A stretch of DNA of 64,000 nucleotides from Streptomyces sp. CC208A (GTDB lineage: Bacteria; Actinomycetota; Actinomycetes; Streptomycetales; Streptomycetaceae). The translations under genes were made by a program, and so were the position numbers. Below are positions 43,143 through 52,546 of the stretch, piece after piece (the first letter of the stretch is position 1; each line of letters opens with the position of its first letter). Location: assembly GCF_030010625.1 (NCBI RefSeq), contig NZ_JASCXN010000028.1, positions 55,238 through 119,237 on the forward strand, read 5' to 3'. The notes under the pieces are model-generated. The model saw nothing but the letters and a program-made list of their open reading frames with translations. It made no database searches and was not told the DNA's origin.

Positions 43143-45173
43143 TCATCGGCCCGCTCCCTCGACGCCGGCCGGAGAGGACGCCTGGTAGCCGGCGGCCTGG
43201 AGGGTGAACATGTGGGCGTAGAGCCCGTCGTGTGCCATGAGTTCCTCGTGGGAGCCTTCCTCGACGATCCGGCCGGCGTCGAAGACGTAGATCCGGTCAC
43301 AGCCGACGACGCTGGCGAGACGGTGGGAGATGAGGACGGTGATCTGGTCCTCGCGCAGCCGTCCGCGGAGGACCGCCTCGTAGACGGCGTGCTCGGACGG
43401 CGGGTCCATGCTCGCGGTCGGTTCGTCGAGCAGCAGCAGCGGAGCGTTGTTGTACAGGCCGCGTGCCACGGCGATCTTGGCCCACTGCCCGCCGGAGAGG
43501 TCCTGGCCCCCGCGGAACCGCTTGGACAGCAGCGTGCCCCACTGCTCGGGCAGCCGCGCGATGACCTGGTCGGCGCCGGAGGCCCGCGCGGCGGCCAGGG
43601 CGCGCTCCGGGTCGGCGTCGGTGAGGCTTCCGGTGGAGGCGGTCACGTTGGCCAGGGCGCTGAACGGGAAGCGTACGGGCTCCTGCAGGACGAACGCGAC
43701 CTGCCGCTGGAGGGACTTGGCGTCCATCGCCCGCACGTCGACGCCGTCCCAGCGGATCGTCCCGCTCTGCGGCTCGTGGAGTCCGGCCAGGAGCTTCGAG
43801 GCCGTGGTCTTGCCTCCGCCGTTCGAGCCGACGAACGCGACCGTCTCGCCCGCCCTGAGCGTCATCGACACCCCGGACAGGGCCGGCTCCGTCTTCCCGC
43901 GGTAGGTGAACGACACGTCCTCCAGCCGGATCGTCCTGACGCGCTCGGGCGCCAGGACCTCGCCTCCGCGCAGCTGCAGGCCGCGGCAGCGTTCGAGTAC
44001 GGCTTCGAGGTCCGACACCCACATCGCGTGCTCGTACACGAGGTGGGCGACCTCGACGAGCCGGGTCAGCGCGGCCTGCCCGGCCTGCACCGCCAGGACG
44101 GCGCCCGCGCCGGCCGCGAGGGGGAGCCAGCCCGCGACCAGCATGGCGGCGAGCGCGCCGTAGGTGATCCCGGTGCCCAGTCCGCCGACTCCGCGGCCGG
44201 CCAGGTTGAGCCATGCCGCCTGCGCACGGAGCCGGGTGTCCTCCTCGGCGATGCGGGTGATCAGCCGGTCGTGCTCGTCGAGGAGGGCGGTCTGCACGGT
44301 GTCGGAGCGCACCTCGGCAGCGGCGTCCTGGTCGAGCAGCAGCCAGGTGAACACCCGGACACGGCGCTGGAGGGCGTTCCACCGCTTGAAGGAGTGGAAC
44401 CGGGCACGCGCGCTGCGGACCGCCGCCACCCCGACGGGCAGGACGGACAGCAGCATCAGCGGCAGCAGGGCGGGGTGCAGGAGGCCGAGGACGCCGACGG
44501 TGCCGGCCAGGCCGAGGGTCGCGGAGGCGAGCGAGACGACCTGGCCGACGAGTTCGCGGGCGTAGAACAGCCCGCGGTCGTGGGCCCGGAACACCTCGTC
44601 GTGCCAGTCGGCGTCCTCCACCGCCTCCAGCCGCACATGGGCCGTCAACCGGAAGAGTTCCTTCTCCAGTTCGGTCCGGATCCTGGGGGTGACCCGGGCC
44701 TGCGCCATCGCCACCCCCGCCTCCATCAGGGCCCGCAGGGCGAGGCAGGCGACGACGAGCAGGATCTGCGGGAGCGCGGCACGGACCCGGTCGGGTGTCG
44801 GGCCCTGGGCGAACAGCTCCTGCAGCACCGCGACCGAGGCGAGGAGCCCGAAGGCGGTCATGGCGGCGGACGCGAGCTGGCCCACGACGACGGCGAGGGT
44901 GGCGCGCGGGTCCGCCCGCCAGGCGAGCAGGCCGATCCGGCGGGTGATCCGCGGCAGCCCGCCGAGGATCTCCCGGACGGTCGCCTGCGCGGCGGCTCCG
45001 TCATGGACGGACCAGTACGCCTCCTCCATCTCCTCGGTGATGTCCCCGCCGTCCGGCCGGCGCCCGGTGGACACCGACGGCGGTGGCGGGCCGAGCGTCG
45101 CCGTACGCGGTGAAGGGACCGGGCCGGCCGGGGCTCCGCCGACCGGGGTCTTCTCATCGGCGTGCTCGCTCAT
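43143..45173 (-). CDS. ABC exporter with fused membrane and ATPase domains
   Basis: The 676-residue protein has a Pro/Gly-rich cytoplasmic N-terminus (about 1-75), a six-segment membrane domain (about 85-395) and an ATPase domain (about 420-660). The ATPase has Walker A GSNGGGKTT (about 446-454), signature LSGGQ, and LLLLDEPTASMD. It should act as a dimer exporting a lipid, peptide or drug; the substrate is unknown. GAGGTG lies seven bases before the ATG at 45173; upstream in-frame codons extend into non-coding sequence. Confidence 0.87.
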   Translation of the reverse strand: MSEHADEKTPVGGAPAGPVPSPRTATLGPPPPSVSTGRRPDGGDITEEMEEAYWSVHDGAAAQATVREILGGLPRITRRIGLLAWRADPRATLAVVVGQLASAAMTAFGLLASVAVLQELFAQGPTPDRVRAALPQILLVVACLALRALMEAGVAMAQARVTPRIRTELEKELFRLTAHVRLEAVEDADWHDEVFRAHDRGLFYARELVGQVVSLASATLGLAGTVGVLGLLHPALLPLMLLSVLPVGVAAVRSARARFHSFKRWNALQRRVRVFTWLLLDQDAAAEVRSDTVQTALLDEHDRLITRIAEEDTRLRAQAAWLNLAGRGVGGLGTGITYGALAAMLVAGWLPLAAGAGAVLAVQAGQAALTRLVEVAHLVYEHAMWVSDLEAVLERCRGLQLRGGEVLAPERVRTIRLEDVSFTYRGKTEPALSGVSMTLRAGETVAFVGSNGGGKTTASKLLAGLHEPQSGTIRWDGVDVRAMDAKSLQRQVAFVLQEPVRFPFSALANVTASTGSLTDADPERALAAARASGADQVIARLPEQWGTLLSKRFRGGQDLSGGQWAKIAVARGLYNNAPLLLLDEPTASMDPPSEHAVYEAVLRGRLREDQITVLISHRLASVVGCDRIYVFDAGRIVEEGSHEELMAHDGLYAHMFTLQAAGYQASSPAGVEGAGR

Positions 45174-45653
45174 GCCACCCACCTCGTAAGGGAAGGGGCG
45201 GAGTGTGGACGCATCACGGCCTCCAGGCAGGTGAGTCGGGGTGTCGTGTGGCTCAACGACGTGCCGCCGGGTGCCGAGCACATCCGATTCGGACGGTGTT
45301 CGAACCCCGGGAGCAGGCGAAAGTGAGTTCGTTCCGTGTACATCGATCCGTGCGGGGCACGGGTCGTGAGCGGTGCCGCCGGTGGCCGAAACGCCGATGC
45401 CCATCTGCCGGGTCACCACAGGTTCTCCCGGCCGGACGGAAGCCCGCCGGCGCGCCGGCCGCACCAGGTGTCCCGTGCGACCCGGGGCCCGCTCCTGCCC
45501 CTCCCTCACCACCGGTCGCAGAGGTCTTCGGTGCTCGCCCCTGGGGGTGGCGCGTCACCGTCCAGTAGGCGCAGTGCGGCCCGTCACGGGCCGGTCCCCG
45601 TCGCCGTACCAGAAAGCTGTGGCCCCCAGGATCCGACGGCGGAGTGGTCACGC
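45174..45653. other. 480-base gap with no gene found
   Basis: No reading frame with a domain or ribosome-binding site is seen on either strand. It must contain the promoters of the ABC exporter and, if still active, of the broken secreted protein. TTCGAACCCCGG at about 45,299 resembles a tRNA T-arm but no tRNA can be folded around it. Confidence 0.5.
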
Positions 45654-46841
45654 ATGTCCCTGAGAACCCCATGACACCGGGCCGGGCTTGCCGGCGCGGC
45701 GAGCGCCACCGCACTGGCGCTCGTCCTCGGGCTGCCCGCGGCGGCGACGGCCGCCCCGGTGATCCGGCCCCTGCCTTCGGCGGCGACGGCATCGTCACCA
45801 CCGGCTCCGTCGGCGCCGACGACGACGAGGGCCGGGGCGTGGCGCTGCAACCCGGCGGCAAGATCGTCGCGGTCGGCGGGTCCACCGACTGGGGCGGCAA
45901 CGGCGCCTGGGCAGCGGCTCGTTACAGCGCCGACGGCAGCCTCGACCCGAGTTTCGGTGAGGGCGGCAAGGTGCTCACCGAGATCGGCGTCGACGCGATC
46001 GAGACCGCCGAGGCGGTGGTGCAGCCCGACGGAAAGATCGTCGCCGCCGGACTCGCCGGCATCTCCAGCAGCTTCGAGGCCCACCGCGGCCTGGCCCGCT
46101 ACCTGGGCGGTGGCGGCGCCGAGCCGCCGGCCGGCGTGGACCTGTCGATGACGAAGACCGGGCCGAGCGCGGTCGGCATCGGTGACACCGCCACGTACAC
46201 CGCACGCGTGACGCACGACAGCACCACGACCACGGCGACGAACGTGCAGCTCACCGACGTCCTGACGGGTACGGCCACCATCCTGCCGGCCACCACCGAC
46301 CGGGGCACCTGCACCACCGCCCCGGGCCGGGTCACCTGTGCGATCGGCACGCTCGACCCCACCGGCAGCACCTCCGGCTCCACCGCCACGGTGACGATCG
46401 CCGCCGAGCCCTCGCGGACCGGCACCCTCACGGACACGACGACCGTCACCGCGGCCCAGACCGACCCGGCGACGGGCAACGACACCGCGGACCCGCGCCA
46501 CGACGGTCAACAACAACCGCGGCTGCACCATCATCGGCACCAGCGGCAACGACACCCTCAACGGTACGTACGGGAGCGACGTGATCTGCGCCCTCAGCGG
46601 CAACGACACCGTCGACGCGGGCTTCGGCAACGGCACGGTCCACGCGGGGCCCGGCAACGACCGGGTGGACGGCAGCTACCACAACGACACGCTGATCGGC
46701 GGTCCCGGCTCCGACACGCTGATCGGCGGTCCCGGCTCCGACACGCTGATCGGCGGCTACGGCAACGACACGGCGAACGGCGGCTATCACACGGACACCT
46801 GCACCACGGACTCCGGCGGCATCCGCATCAGCTGTCCCTGA
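45654..46841 (+). pseudogene. Broken secreted protein with delta-60, DUF11 and calcium-repeat domains
   Basis: Three reading frames make one protein. Frame 1 (ATG 45654) has an in-frame TGA at 45672-45674 and then a signal peptide (SATALALVLGLPAAATAAP). Near 45,755 the frame shifts to one coding delta-60-type repeats (DGKIVAVGG, DGSLDPSFGEGGKV, DGKIVAAG) and a DUF11 domain (about 46,140-46,480). Near 46,495 it shifts again to RTX-like calcium repeats (SGNDTLNG, SGNDTVDAG, GGPGSDTLIG twice) ending at 46841. One nonsense codon and two frameshifts mean it is inactive, unless these are sequencing errors. A terminator follows. Confidence 0.82.
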
Positions 46842-46865
46842 CCGCTTCCCCTCCCCTCTGGGGGC

Positions 46866-46900
46866 CTGCTCCGCCGGACTGTCGCAGTCCGGCGGAGCAG
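46866..46900. terminator. Bidirectional terminator
   Basis: CTGCTCCGCCGGACTG (46866-46881) pairs perfectly with the next arm (46885-46900) around a 3-base loop. It lies between the broken secreted protein and the convergent serine hydrolase. Confidence 0.87.
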
Positions 46901-46906
46901 TGGTGG

Positions 46907-48145
46907 TCAGGCCGTCCGGTCGCCGTACCCGCCGTGGTGGCCGTCCTCCAGGAGAGCGCAGACGAAACGTTCCTCGACCGCGCGCAGCCGGGTGAGCAGG
47001 GCGGGGTCGAGGGGGACCTGGCTGGTGACGGAGACCGTCACGGTGCGCCGTCCGTCACGGGTGGCGGCGGCGAACTGGGTGTAGCCCGGGGTGTTGCCGG
47101 TATGGCCGAGGACCGTGCCGCAGCGGGTGGTGTACCGGAAGAGGCCCAGGCCGACCGCGTTCTCACCGGGGCCGGCCGGCTGGGACTCACCGGGGACGAA
47201 TCGGCGCTGCGCGTGCCGGGCGGACGGGGACAGCAGCGTGGGACCGGTGTAGCCGCCGATGAAGGCGCTCAGGTCGGCCGGGGTGGAGACGATGCCGCCC
47301 GAGGCCCACGCGCCGGAGGCGCTGATCGCCTCGCTGACGTCCTCGGGCGCTTCGCCGGGGGACGTGGCGTAGCCGTGGAGGAAGGGCCGGGGCAGCCGGA
47401 ACCCGGAGGGGAGGCTGGTGTCGCGGAGGCCGAGCGGGCGGTACACCAGCTCGCGCAGGAGGTCCTCGTAGCGCCGGCCGGTGGCCTGTTCGGCCATCAG
47501 GGCGACGGCGACGTTGTCCGAGTTGGAGTAGGCGTAGCGGCTGCCGGGCGGGAAGGCGAGGTCCTGGCCGGCGGCGAAGTCCAGCAGGCGCCGGGAGTCG
47601 AAGCGGTGCCGCGGGTCGGCCCGGATGATCGCCTGGAACCGTGCGCTGTGGCTGAAGTCGGGCAGGCCGCTGGTGTGCTGGAGGAGCTGGCGCAGGGTCA
47701 CGGCGTGCCAGGCCTTCGGCAGATGCGGCAGGCGCTTGCCCAGGGTGTCGTCCAGGCCCAGCGCGCCCCGGTCCGCCAGGCTCAGGGCCACGGCGCCGCT
47801 GAACGCCTTGGCGACACTCGCGATCCGCATGTGGTCGTGGGCGCGGGGCGGACGGGCGGTGCCGGTCTCCGCGGTGCCGGCACGGTAGACCCGGGGTGCG
47901 CCGTCCCGGGTCAGGACGGCGATCGCACCGGGCGGTCCGCCGGGAGCGGCGACAAGGCCGGCGAGGGCCTGCCGCAGCTCCTGGTCCGAGGTGCCGGTGA
48001 CGCCGGTGCGCGGCGCGGGCCTCTCGCCGCCGGCGGCGGTGGCGTACGGGAGGGTGGGGCCGGTCAGCGCGGCGGCGAGGAGCAGGGCGGTGAGGGCGGC
48101 CCGGCGCGGCCGGTACGGAGACGGGGCCGGGGCGGATCGGGGCAT
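46907..48145 (-). CDS. Secreted serine hydrolase, class C beta-lactamase/DD-peptidase fold
   Basis: The 412-residue protein has a signal peptide (about 1-37) and a beta-lactamase-fold domain (about 50-385). Catalytic motifs are SVAK (Ser110-Lys113), YSN (206-208) and HTG near residue 360. This fits D-alanyl-D-alanine carboxypeptidases such as the Streptomyces R61 enzyme, or esterases of the same fold; the HTG triad favours a carboxypeptidase. AGGAGGT precedes the ATG at 48145. It stands alone, with a strong terminator at its 3' end. Confidence 0.87.
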   Translation of the reverse strand: MPRSAPAPSPYRPRRAALTALLLAAALTGPTLPYATAAGGERPAPRTGVTGTSDQELRQALAGLVAAPGGPPGAIAVLTRDGAPRVYRAGTAETGTARPPRAHDHMRIASVAKAFSGAVALSLADRGALGLDDTLGKRLPHLPKAWHAVTLRQLLQHTSGLPDFSHSARFQAIIRADPRHRFDSRRLLDFAAGQDLAFPPGSRYAYSNSDNVAVALMAEQATGRRYEDLLRELVYRPLGLRDTSLPSGFRLPRPFLHGYATSPGEAPEDVSEAISASGAWASGGIVSTPADLSAFIGGYTGPTLLSPSARHAQRRFVPGESQPAGPGENAVGLGLFRYTTRCGTVLGHTGNTPGYTQFAAATRDGRRTVTVSVTSQVPLDPALLTRLRAVEERFVCALLEDGHHGGYGDRTA

Positions 48146-48636
48146 GCGGGACCTCCTGGACGGGCCGGCGACCGGATGCGCCGGCCCGTCCAGCTTCGGC
48201 CGACGGCCCCCGGAGCGCCGGTTCGGGCGTCCGGTCCTGCGCCACCCGGCCGTACCGGAACCCCCGCCGGAAGGTTCCGGTGCCGGCCGCGCCGGGCCGA
48301 TCGGTGGGGGCGAGGAAGGCCGGGCGCCGCTGTCGGTGGTCCGCCCCGCCGAGGACCGGCTCCGCCCGCGCGTATGCGACGTGTCGAAACCGCCGTCGGC
48401 CGCAGCCACGTTCATGACCGCCAAGGCCCGTCCTCCGTCAGGAGCGGTACGTCGCAGGCGCCCGCTCCTTCAGGGACCACCTCCCTGGCCTTCGCGTCGG
48501 GGCGAAGGTCTAGCGTGGGTGGGATGGGCACGATGTGGATCCCCGGCTCGCCGAAGGCTCCGGCTTCCGCCTCGACCAGCCCGGACCAGGCCTCCCCGCC
48601 CCTCCGCTCTCCCTGCTCTTCAGAAGGACCCGCACC
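48146..48636. other. 490-base gap with no gene found
   Basis: It separates the divergent serine hydrolase and YnfA-like genes and should hold both promoters. I see no clear operator, hairpin or reading frame with a domain. Confidence 0.45.
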
Positions 48637-48972
48637 GTGCTCGTCGCCCGCTCCGTCACCCTGTTCGTCGTCGCAGCCCTGTTCGAGATCGGAGGGGCCT
48701 GGCTGGTGTGGCAGGGAATCCGCGAGCACAAGGGATGGATCTGGATCGGCGCCGGCGTCCTCGCACTCGGCCTGTACGGGGTGGTGGCCACCTTCCAGCC
48801 CGACGACCACTTCGGCCGCATCCTGGCCGCGTACGGCGGGATCTTCGTCGCCGGGTCGATCGCCTGGGGCATGGTCGCCGACGGCTACCGCCCCGACCGC
48901 TTCGACGTCATCGGCGCCCTGGTCTGTCTCGTCGGCATGGCCGTCATCATGTACGCCCCGCGCGGCCACTGA
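48637..48972 (+). CDS. YnfA/UPF0060 family membrane protein
   Basis: The 111-residue protein has four membrane segments and the family motifs LFEIGGAWLVWQ (about residue 15) and AAYGGIFVAGSIAWG (about 70). YnfA proteins are small-multidrug-resistance-like membrane proteins. The GTG at 48637 has AAGGAC eight bases upstream and gives the usual family length. No partner gene is adjacent. Confidence 0.87.
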   Translation: MLVARSVTLFVVAALFEIGGAWLVWQGIREHKGWIWIGAGVLALGLYGVVATFQPDDHFGRILAAYGGIFVAGSIAWGMVADGYRPDRFDVIGALVCLVGMAVIMYAPRGH

Positions 48973-49071
48973 CCGGCCCCGCAGCGGTTCCGGCTTCACT
49001 GGGACGGGTGATGTCCGGCGTCTTGGCGCTACCTCGTACGGCGGTGGGGCGTTGGGGTGCGGTGACGCCTT

Positions 49072-49112
49072 TGCAGTGACGGTTCTGCAGCCCTGCAGTG
49101 ACGGTTCTGCAG
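49072..49112. promoter_or_regulatory. Two identical 19-bp partly palindromic repeats
   Basis: TGCAGTGACGGTTCTGCAG occurs at 49072-49090 and again at 49094-49112, a 22-bp period of about two helical turns. Each copy is itself an inverted repeat (TGCAG, 8 bases, CTGCA). They lie about 90 bp upstream of the STAND ATPase gene and look like tandem operators for an unidentified regulator. Confidence 0.75.
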
Positions 49113-49203
49113 CGGAGACCTGCGGGTTCCCGGCAGGAACCTCGACGGTCCTGGGCCGGCGTCACAGCGGTGAACCGATCCGACGACGGTGGGAGTGGCG
49201 AAC

Positions 49204-51165
49204 GTGTGGGCAGCAGGCCAGGGTGACGGCGTCCGGTCCGTGGCGTCCTCCCACGGGTGCGTCGGGCTGATCGGACGGGAGGGTGAACTCGCGGCGCTGA
49301 GGGCGGCGCTGGCGGTGTGCCGGCTCGTCACCGTGACGGGCGCGGCCGGGGTCGGGAAGAGCCGTCTGGCACTGGAGGCGGTCGCCTGTCCGCAGGACGG
49401 TCCGCGGCAGGCCGTGGCGCGTGTCCGGTGGCATGACGGTGTTCCCGTGGGGCCCTGGGCGCCGGCGGCGCGGATCGCCCGGGCGCTGGACGCGGTGACC
49501 GGTACGAAGAGCGGTCACGGGGCTCCGGACCTGGCAGCCGCCGTACGGTCTCTGCCGGGCGGCGGGCTGCTGCTCGTCCTGGACGACGTCGATCCCGTGC
49601 TCGCCGAGTGCGCCGGTCTTGTCCGGTCGCTGCTGAGGGACGTCCCGGCTCTACGGGTCCTGGTCACGGCGCGCCGGCCGCTGGGGCTCGATGGCGAGCA
49701 CGTGCTGCGGCTCGGCCCGCTGGCGTCCGACGCCTCACGAGGAGGCCTCTCGCCGGCGGCGGAGCTGTTCCACGCCCTGGCGGCCCGGCGGGGCCGGGCG
49801 GAGGAGGCGGACCGAGGAGCGGTCGACCGGGTGTGCGCGCTGGTGGAGGGGGTACCCCTGGCGCTCGAACTGGCCGTGGCGCAGTTGGGCGACCTCACCG
49901 TGAGCCGGCTCGCCGACCGCCTCCGGGGCGGGCAGTGCTGGCTGTCGGCTGCCGGGGCGCCCCTCCGGCGTCACCGGTCGGTGCGGGCGTCGATCGGAGC
50001 CGTACACGCGCTGTGCGACACGGCCGTACGTACGGTCTGGAGGCGTCTGAGCGTGTTCGCGGGCACCTTCACCGAGCAGGCGGCGGTCTTCGTGTGCGAA
50101 GGGGGCGACCTCTCCCCTGCCGAGGTTCCTCCCGCGCTCGCCGAGCTGAGCGCGGTCGGCGTGCTCCACCCCGACGGCGGGACCGGCACCGTTCCCGAGC
50201 CGCGCTATCGGATGGCCCGCGCCGCCCGCGACTTCGGCGCCGAACGCCTCACGGCGACGGGCGAGTCCCCCGCGGCGCGGGCCCGGTACGCCCGGCACTG
50301 CCGGAGCACGGCCGCGGTCGCGGAAGCGCTGTGGGACGCCGGCCTTCAGCAGCAGGCCGTCCGGCTCGTCCGCGACGCGCTCGACGACCTCCACGCCTTC
50401 CTCGACCACGCCGTCCGCCATCCCGGTCACGCCGAGACGGCCGTGGAGACGGTCCTCCACGTCTGGTTCTGGTGGGCGGCGCACAGCCGTGGCCCGGAGG
50501 CCGTCATCCGCCTCCTCGCCCTGCTCCCTCTCCTGCCCGCGAACAGCCCGTCGGCGGCCCGCGGACAGTGGCTGGCCGGGTGGCTCGCCGCCGACGCGGA
50601 CCCCGCCACCGCCCGTCGCCTCCTGGATCTCGCCTGGCCGACGGCCGTGCTCGCCGGGGACGACGCGCTCATCGGCCGCATCGCCCACGCGCACGGCACA
50701 CTCGCCTGGAAGCGCCACGATCTGACCGCGGCCGCCGCCCACTACCGGCAGGCCGCCGACACCGTCCCCGCACACGCCCCCGGCGGCCCCGGCCCCATGG
50801 TCAGCCTCGCCGCCCTGGCCGTCGTCCAGGCCCACACCTCCCCCGCCCTGGCCGCCCGCACCGCCCGCCAGGCCCTCGCGCAACCGGCCGGCGGCCACGA
50901 CACCTGGGCCACGGCCCTCGCCCACTCCGCCCGGGCCCTCGCGGACCACCGAGCCGGCCACCCCGGCCGCGCCCGCCGCCGCGCGCACCGCGCCCTGGCC
51001 CACCTGGAAGCCCGACTCGACGCCCCGCAGGCCCACACCGCCCTGCGCCGCCTGCTTCACCACATCGACCACGACCGCCCGGGCCGCTCCCCGCGCCCGG
51101 TGAGCCTGCCGTCCGCGCGCCCGCGGCTCAGGTCCCTCCCCACGACGAGCCCGGCCGCCGGCTGA
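49204..51165 (+). CDS. STAND/NB-ARC ATPase, AfsR-like core without DNA-binding domain
   Basis: The 653-residue protein starts with an NB-ARC type ATPase: Walker A VTGAAGVGKS (about residue 46), Walker B LLLVLDDV (about 122), a sensor TARRPL and a winged-helix part, then helical repeats (about 380-600). Such modules usually sit inside SARP or LuxR regulators, but here there is neither an N-terminal effector nor a C-terminal helix-turn-helix. The start is uncertain; GTG at 49189, 49195 and 49204 are in frame, and 49204 has GGGAG at the best distance. The role is probably a signalling or regulatory switch. Confidence 0.78.
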   Translation: MWAAGQGDGVRSVASSHGCVGLIGREGELAALRAALAVCRLVTVTGAAGVGKSRLALEAVACPQDGPRQAVARVRWHDGVPVGPWAPAARIARALDAVTGTKSGHGAPDLAAAVRSLPGGGLLLVLDDVDPVLAECAGLVRSLLRDVPALRVLVTARRPLGLDGEHVLRLGPLASDASRGGLSPAAELFHALAARRGRAEEADRGAVDRVCALVEGVPLALELAVAQLGDLTVSRLADRLRGGQCWLSAAGAPLRRHRSVRASIGAVHALCDTAVRTVWRRLSVFAGTFTEQAAVFVCEGGDLSPAEVPPALAELSAVGVLHPDGGTGTVPEPRYRMARAARDFGAERLTATGESPAARARYARHCRSTAAVAEALWDAGLQQQAVRLVRDALDDLHAFLDHAVRHPGHAETAVETVLHVWFWWAAHSRGPEAVIRLLALLPLLPANSPSAARGQWLAGWLAADADPATARRLLDLAWPTAVLAGDDALIGRIAHAHGTLAWKRHDLTAAAAHYRQAADTVPAHAPGGPGPMVSLAALAVVQAHTSPALAARTARQALAQPAGGHDTWATALAHSARALADHRAGHPGRARRRAHRALAHLEARLDAPQAHTALRRLLHHIDHDRPGRSPRPVSLPSARPRLRSLPTTSPAAG

Positions 51166-51429
51166 ATGACGCTCCACGGATCCGGAATCCGTCACCCGAA
51201 GGCGGCAAAGGCCGAGAGGGCGGGCCGAGGCAGGAGGGGACGAGGTGCTGCCGGGGCGGGTGGGTACGCGGATCGGGTCCCGGCGCCCCGTTCACCCTCG
51301 GGACCGCGTCCCCGCTCGGTGCGGGGCCCGGTGGCACGCCGTCCCTCCTCTTCCCGGAGCGACTCCTCGGCCTGCTCGTTCGCCTTCGCGTCCGGCGTCC
51401 CCGAGCTCTCGGCCTCACGTGGCGCGGCG

Positions 51430-51460
51430 GATGGGGAGGGCCGGGCGGCGGCCCTCCCCA
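51430..51460 (-). terminator. Terminator of the TipAS-like gene
   Basis: ATGGGGAGGGCC (51430-51441) pairs perfectly with GGCCCTCCCCAT (51449-51460) around a 7-base loop, five bases after the stop of the minus-strand gene. The rest of 51,166-51,429 shows nothing coding. Confidence 0.82.
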
Positions 51461-51464
51461 TGTC

Positions 51465-51716
51465 CTACTGCCAGGTCGCGGTGTCGGGGTCGATGCCGTG
51501 GGCACGTGCGCCGGCGTCGATGATGCGGCGGAACCAGGCGGCGAGGCCGGGGCGGATGGCGTCGTAGTGGGCGGCGAAACCCGGATCGGTCTCGTACGTG
51601 CGGCCGAGGCAGACCTGCATCTGCCGGGTGAGGGGGAAGTACGAGGCGGTGAAGGCTTCACGGTGCCGTTCGACGAGCCGGTTCGCTTCCGGGCCGCCGT
51701 TGTAGTAGTCGCTCAT
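51465..51716 (-). CDS. Small protein equal to the C-terminal half of a TipAS domain
   Basis: The 83-residue protein resembles the last half of the TipAS antibiotic-recognition domain: ANRLVERHREAF, then YETDPGFAAHYDAIRPGLAAW. In TipA the domain follows a MerR helix-turn-helix and binds thiopeptides; here both the DNA-binding part and the first half of the domain are absent. GGAAGG is eight bases before the ATG at 51716. A strong terminator follows, so it is probably a real gene. It may be a drug-binding or purely structural relic. Confidence 0.7.
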   Translation of the reverse strand: MSDYYNGGPEANRLVERHREAFTASYFPLTRQMQVCLGRTYETDPGFAAHYDAIRPGLAAWFRRIIDAGARAHGIDPDTATWQ

Positions 51717-51946
51717 GCGCCCACCTTCCAGCCTCACCCGACGTGAGGGTCAAGCCCGACTCCAGGGCCGGTTTCCGATGCGCGTTCCGGAGGCTGCGGG
51801 GCCCCGGGCGTGGACGGTCCCGCGGAGCCGGGTGACACGGAGCGACTGCCGCCCTGGGGAAGTGCGCGAAGTCGACGCCTTGGAGCAGAGCGTCGGAGTT
51901 CAGCCGTCGGCCGCGCTGTCAGCTCCGTGGGCTAGGGTCTGCGGCC

Positions 51947-52498
51947 ATGACTGAGATCGCAGCCGAAGCGTGGCCGGAACCTCCGCTCGCCGGCACCGAG
52001 GCAGCAGCCGTCCTCGGCGCCCTCGAACGCCAGCGGGCCACCCTGGCCTGGAAGTGCTCCGGCCTGGACGCCTCCGGCCTTCGCGCCACACTCGGCACGT
52101 CCGCCGTCACCCTGGGCGGCCTCCTCAAGCACCTGGCGCACGTGGAGGACAGCCACTTCGCCCGGTTGTGGCTCGGCGCCCCCGTCGGGGCTCCCTGGGA
52201 CACGGTCGACTGGGACAGCACTCCCGACTGGGACTACCGCTCCGCCGCCGGGGACACACCGGAACAACTGCTCGCCCTCTGGCAGGAAGCGGTCGCCCGC
52301 TCCCGTGCCATCGTCGACGAAGCGCTCAGCACGGGCGGGCTGGACCAGCTCGGCGCCTACACCACCCGCAGCGGCGGACGCCCCAACCTCCGCCGTATCC
52401 TTCTCGACCTCATCGAGGAGTACGCCCGCCACGCCGGTCACGCCGACCTCATCCGCGAATCCGTCGACGGGCTCACGGGAGAGGACCCGCCGAGGTGA
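51947..52498 (+). CDS. DinB/DUF664 family protein (second of three)
   Basis: The 183-residue protein follows the DinB plan: LGGLLKHLAHVEDSHFARLWLG with the first His ligand (about residue 63) and a late EEYARHAGHADLIRE with two more. It shares the plan with the proteins at 37947 and 57376 but is clearly diverged from both. The ATG gives the usual length; the binding site is weak. The biochemical role is not known for this subgroup. Confidence 0.83.
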   Translation: MTEIAAEAWPEPPLAGTEAAAVLGALERQRATLAWKCSGLDASGLRATLGTSAVTLGGLLKHLAHVEDSHFARLWLGAPVGAPWDTVDWDSTPDWDYRSAAGDTPEQLLALWQEAVARSRAIVDEALSTGGLDQLGAYTTRSGGRPNLRRILLDLIEEYARHAGHADLIRESVDGLTGEDPPR

Positions 52499-52546
52499 AC
52501 CGGCTCCGAGTCCTGTCCGACGGTCCATGCGCGGAGCCGGCGTCTG

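Noticed and set aside
45285..45325. tRNA-like T-arm (TTCGAACCCCGG)
   Set aside because: No matching acceptor stem, D-arm or anticodon arm can be drawn around it; chance similarity is likely.
51192..51461. 89-codon open frame on the minus strand after the TipAS-like gene
   Set aside because: It overlaps the perfect terminator hairpin, has low-complexity Arg/Pro/Ala content and no ribosome-binding site.
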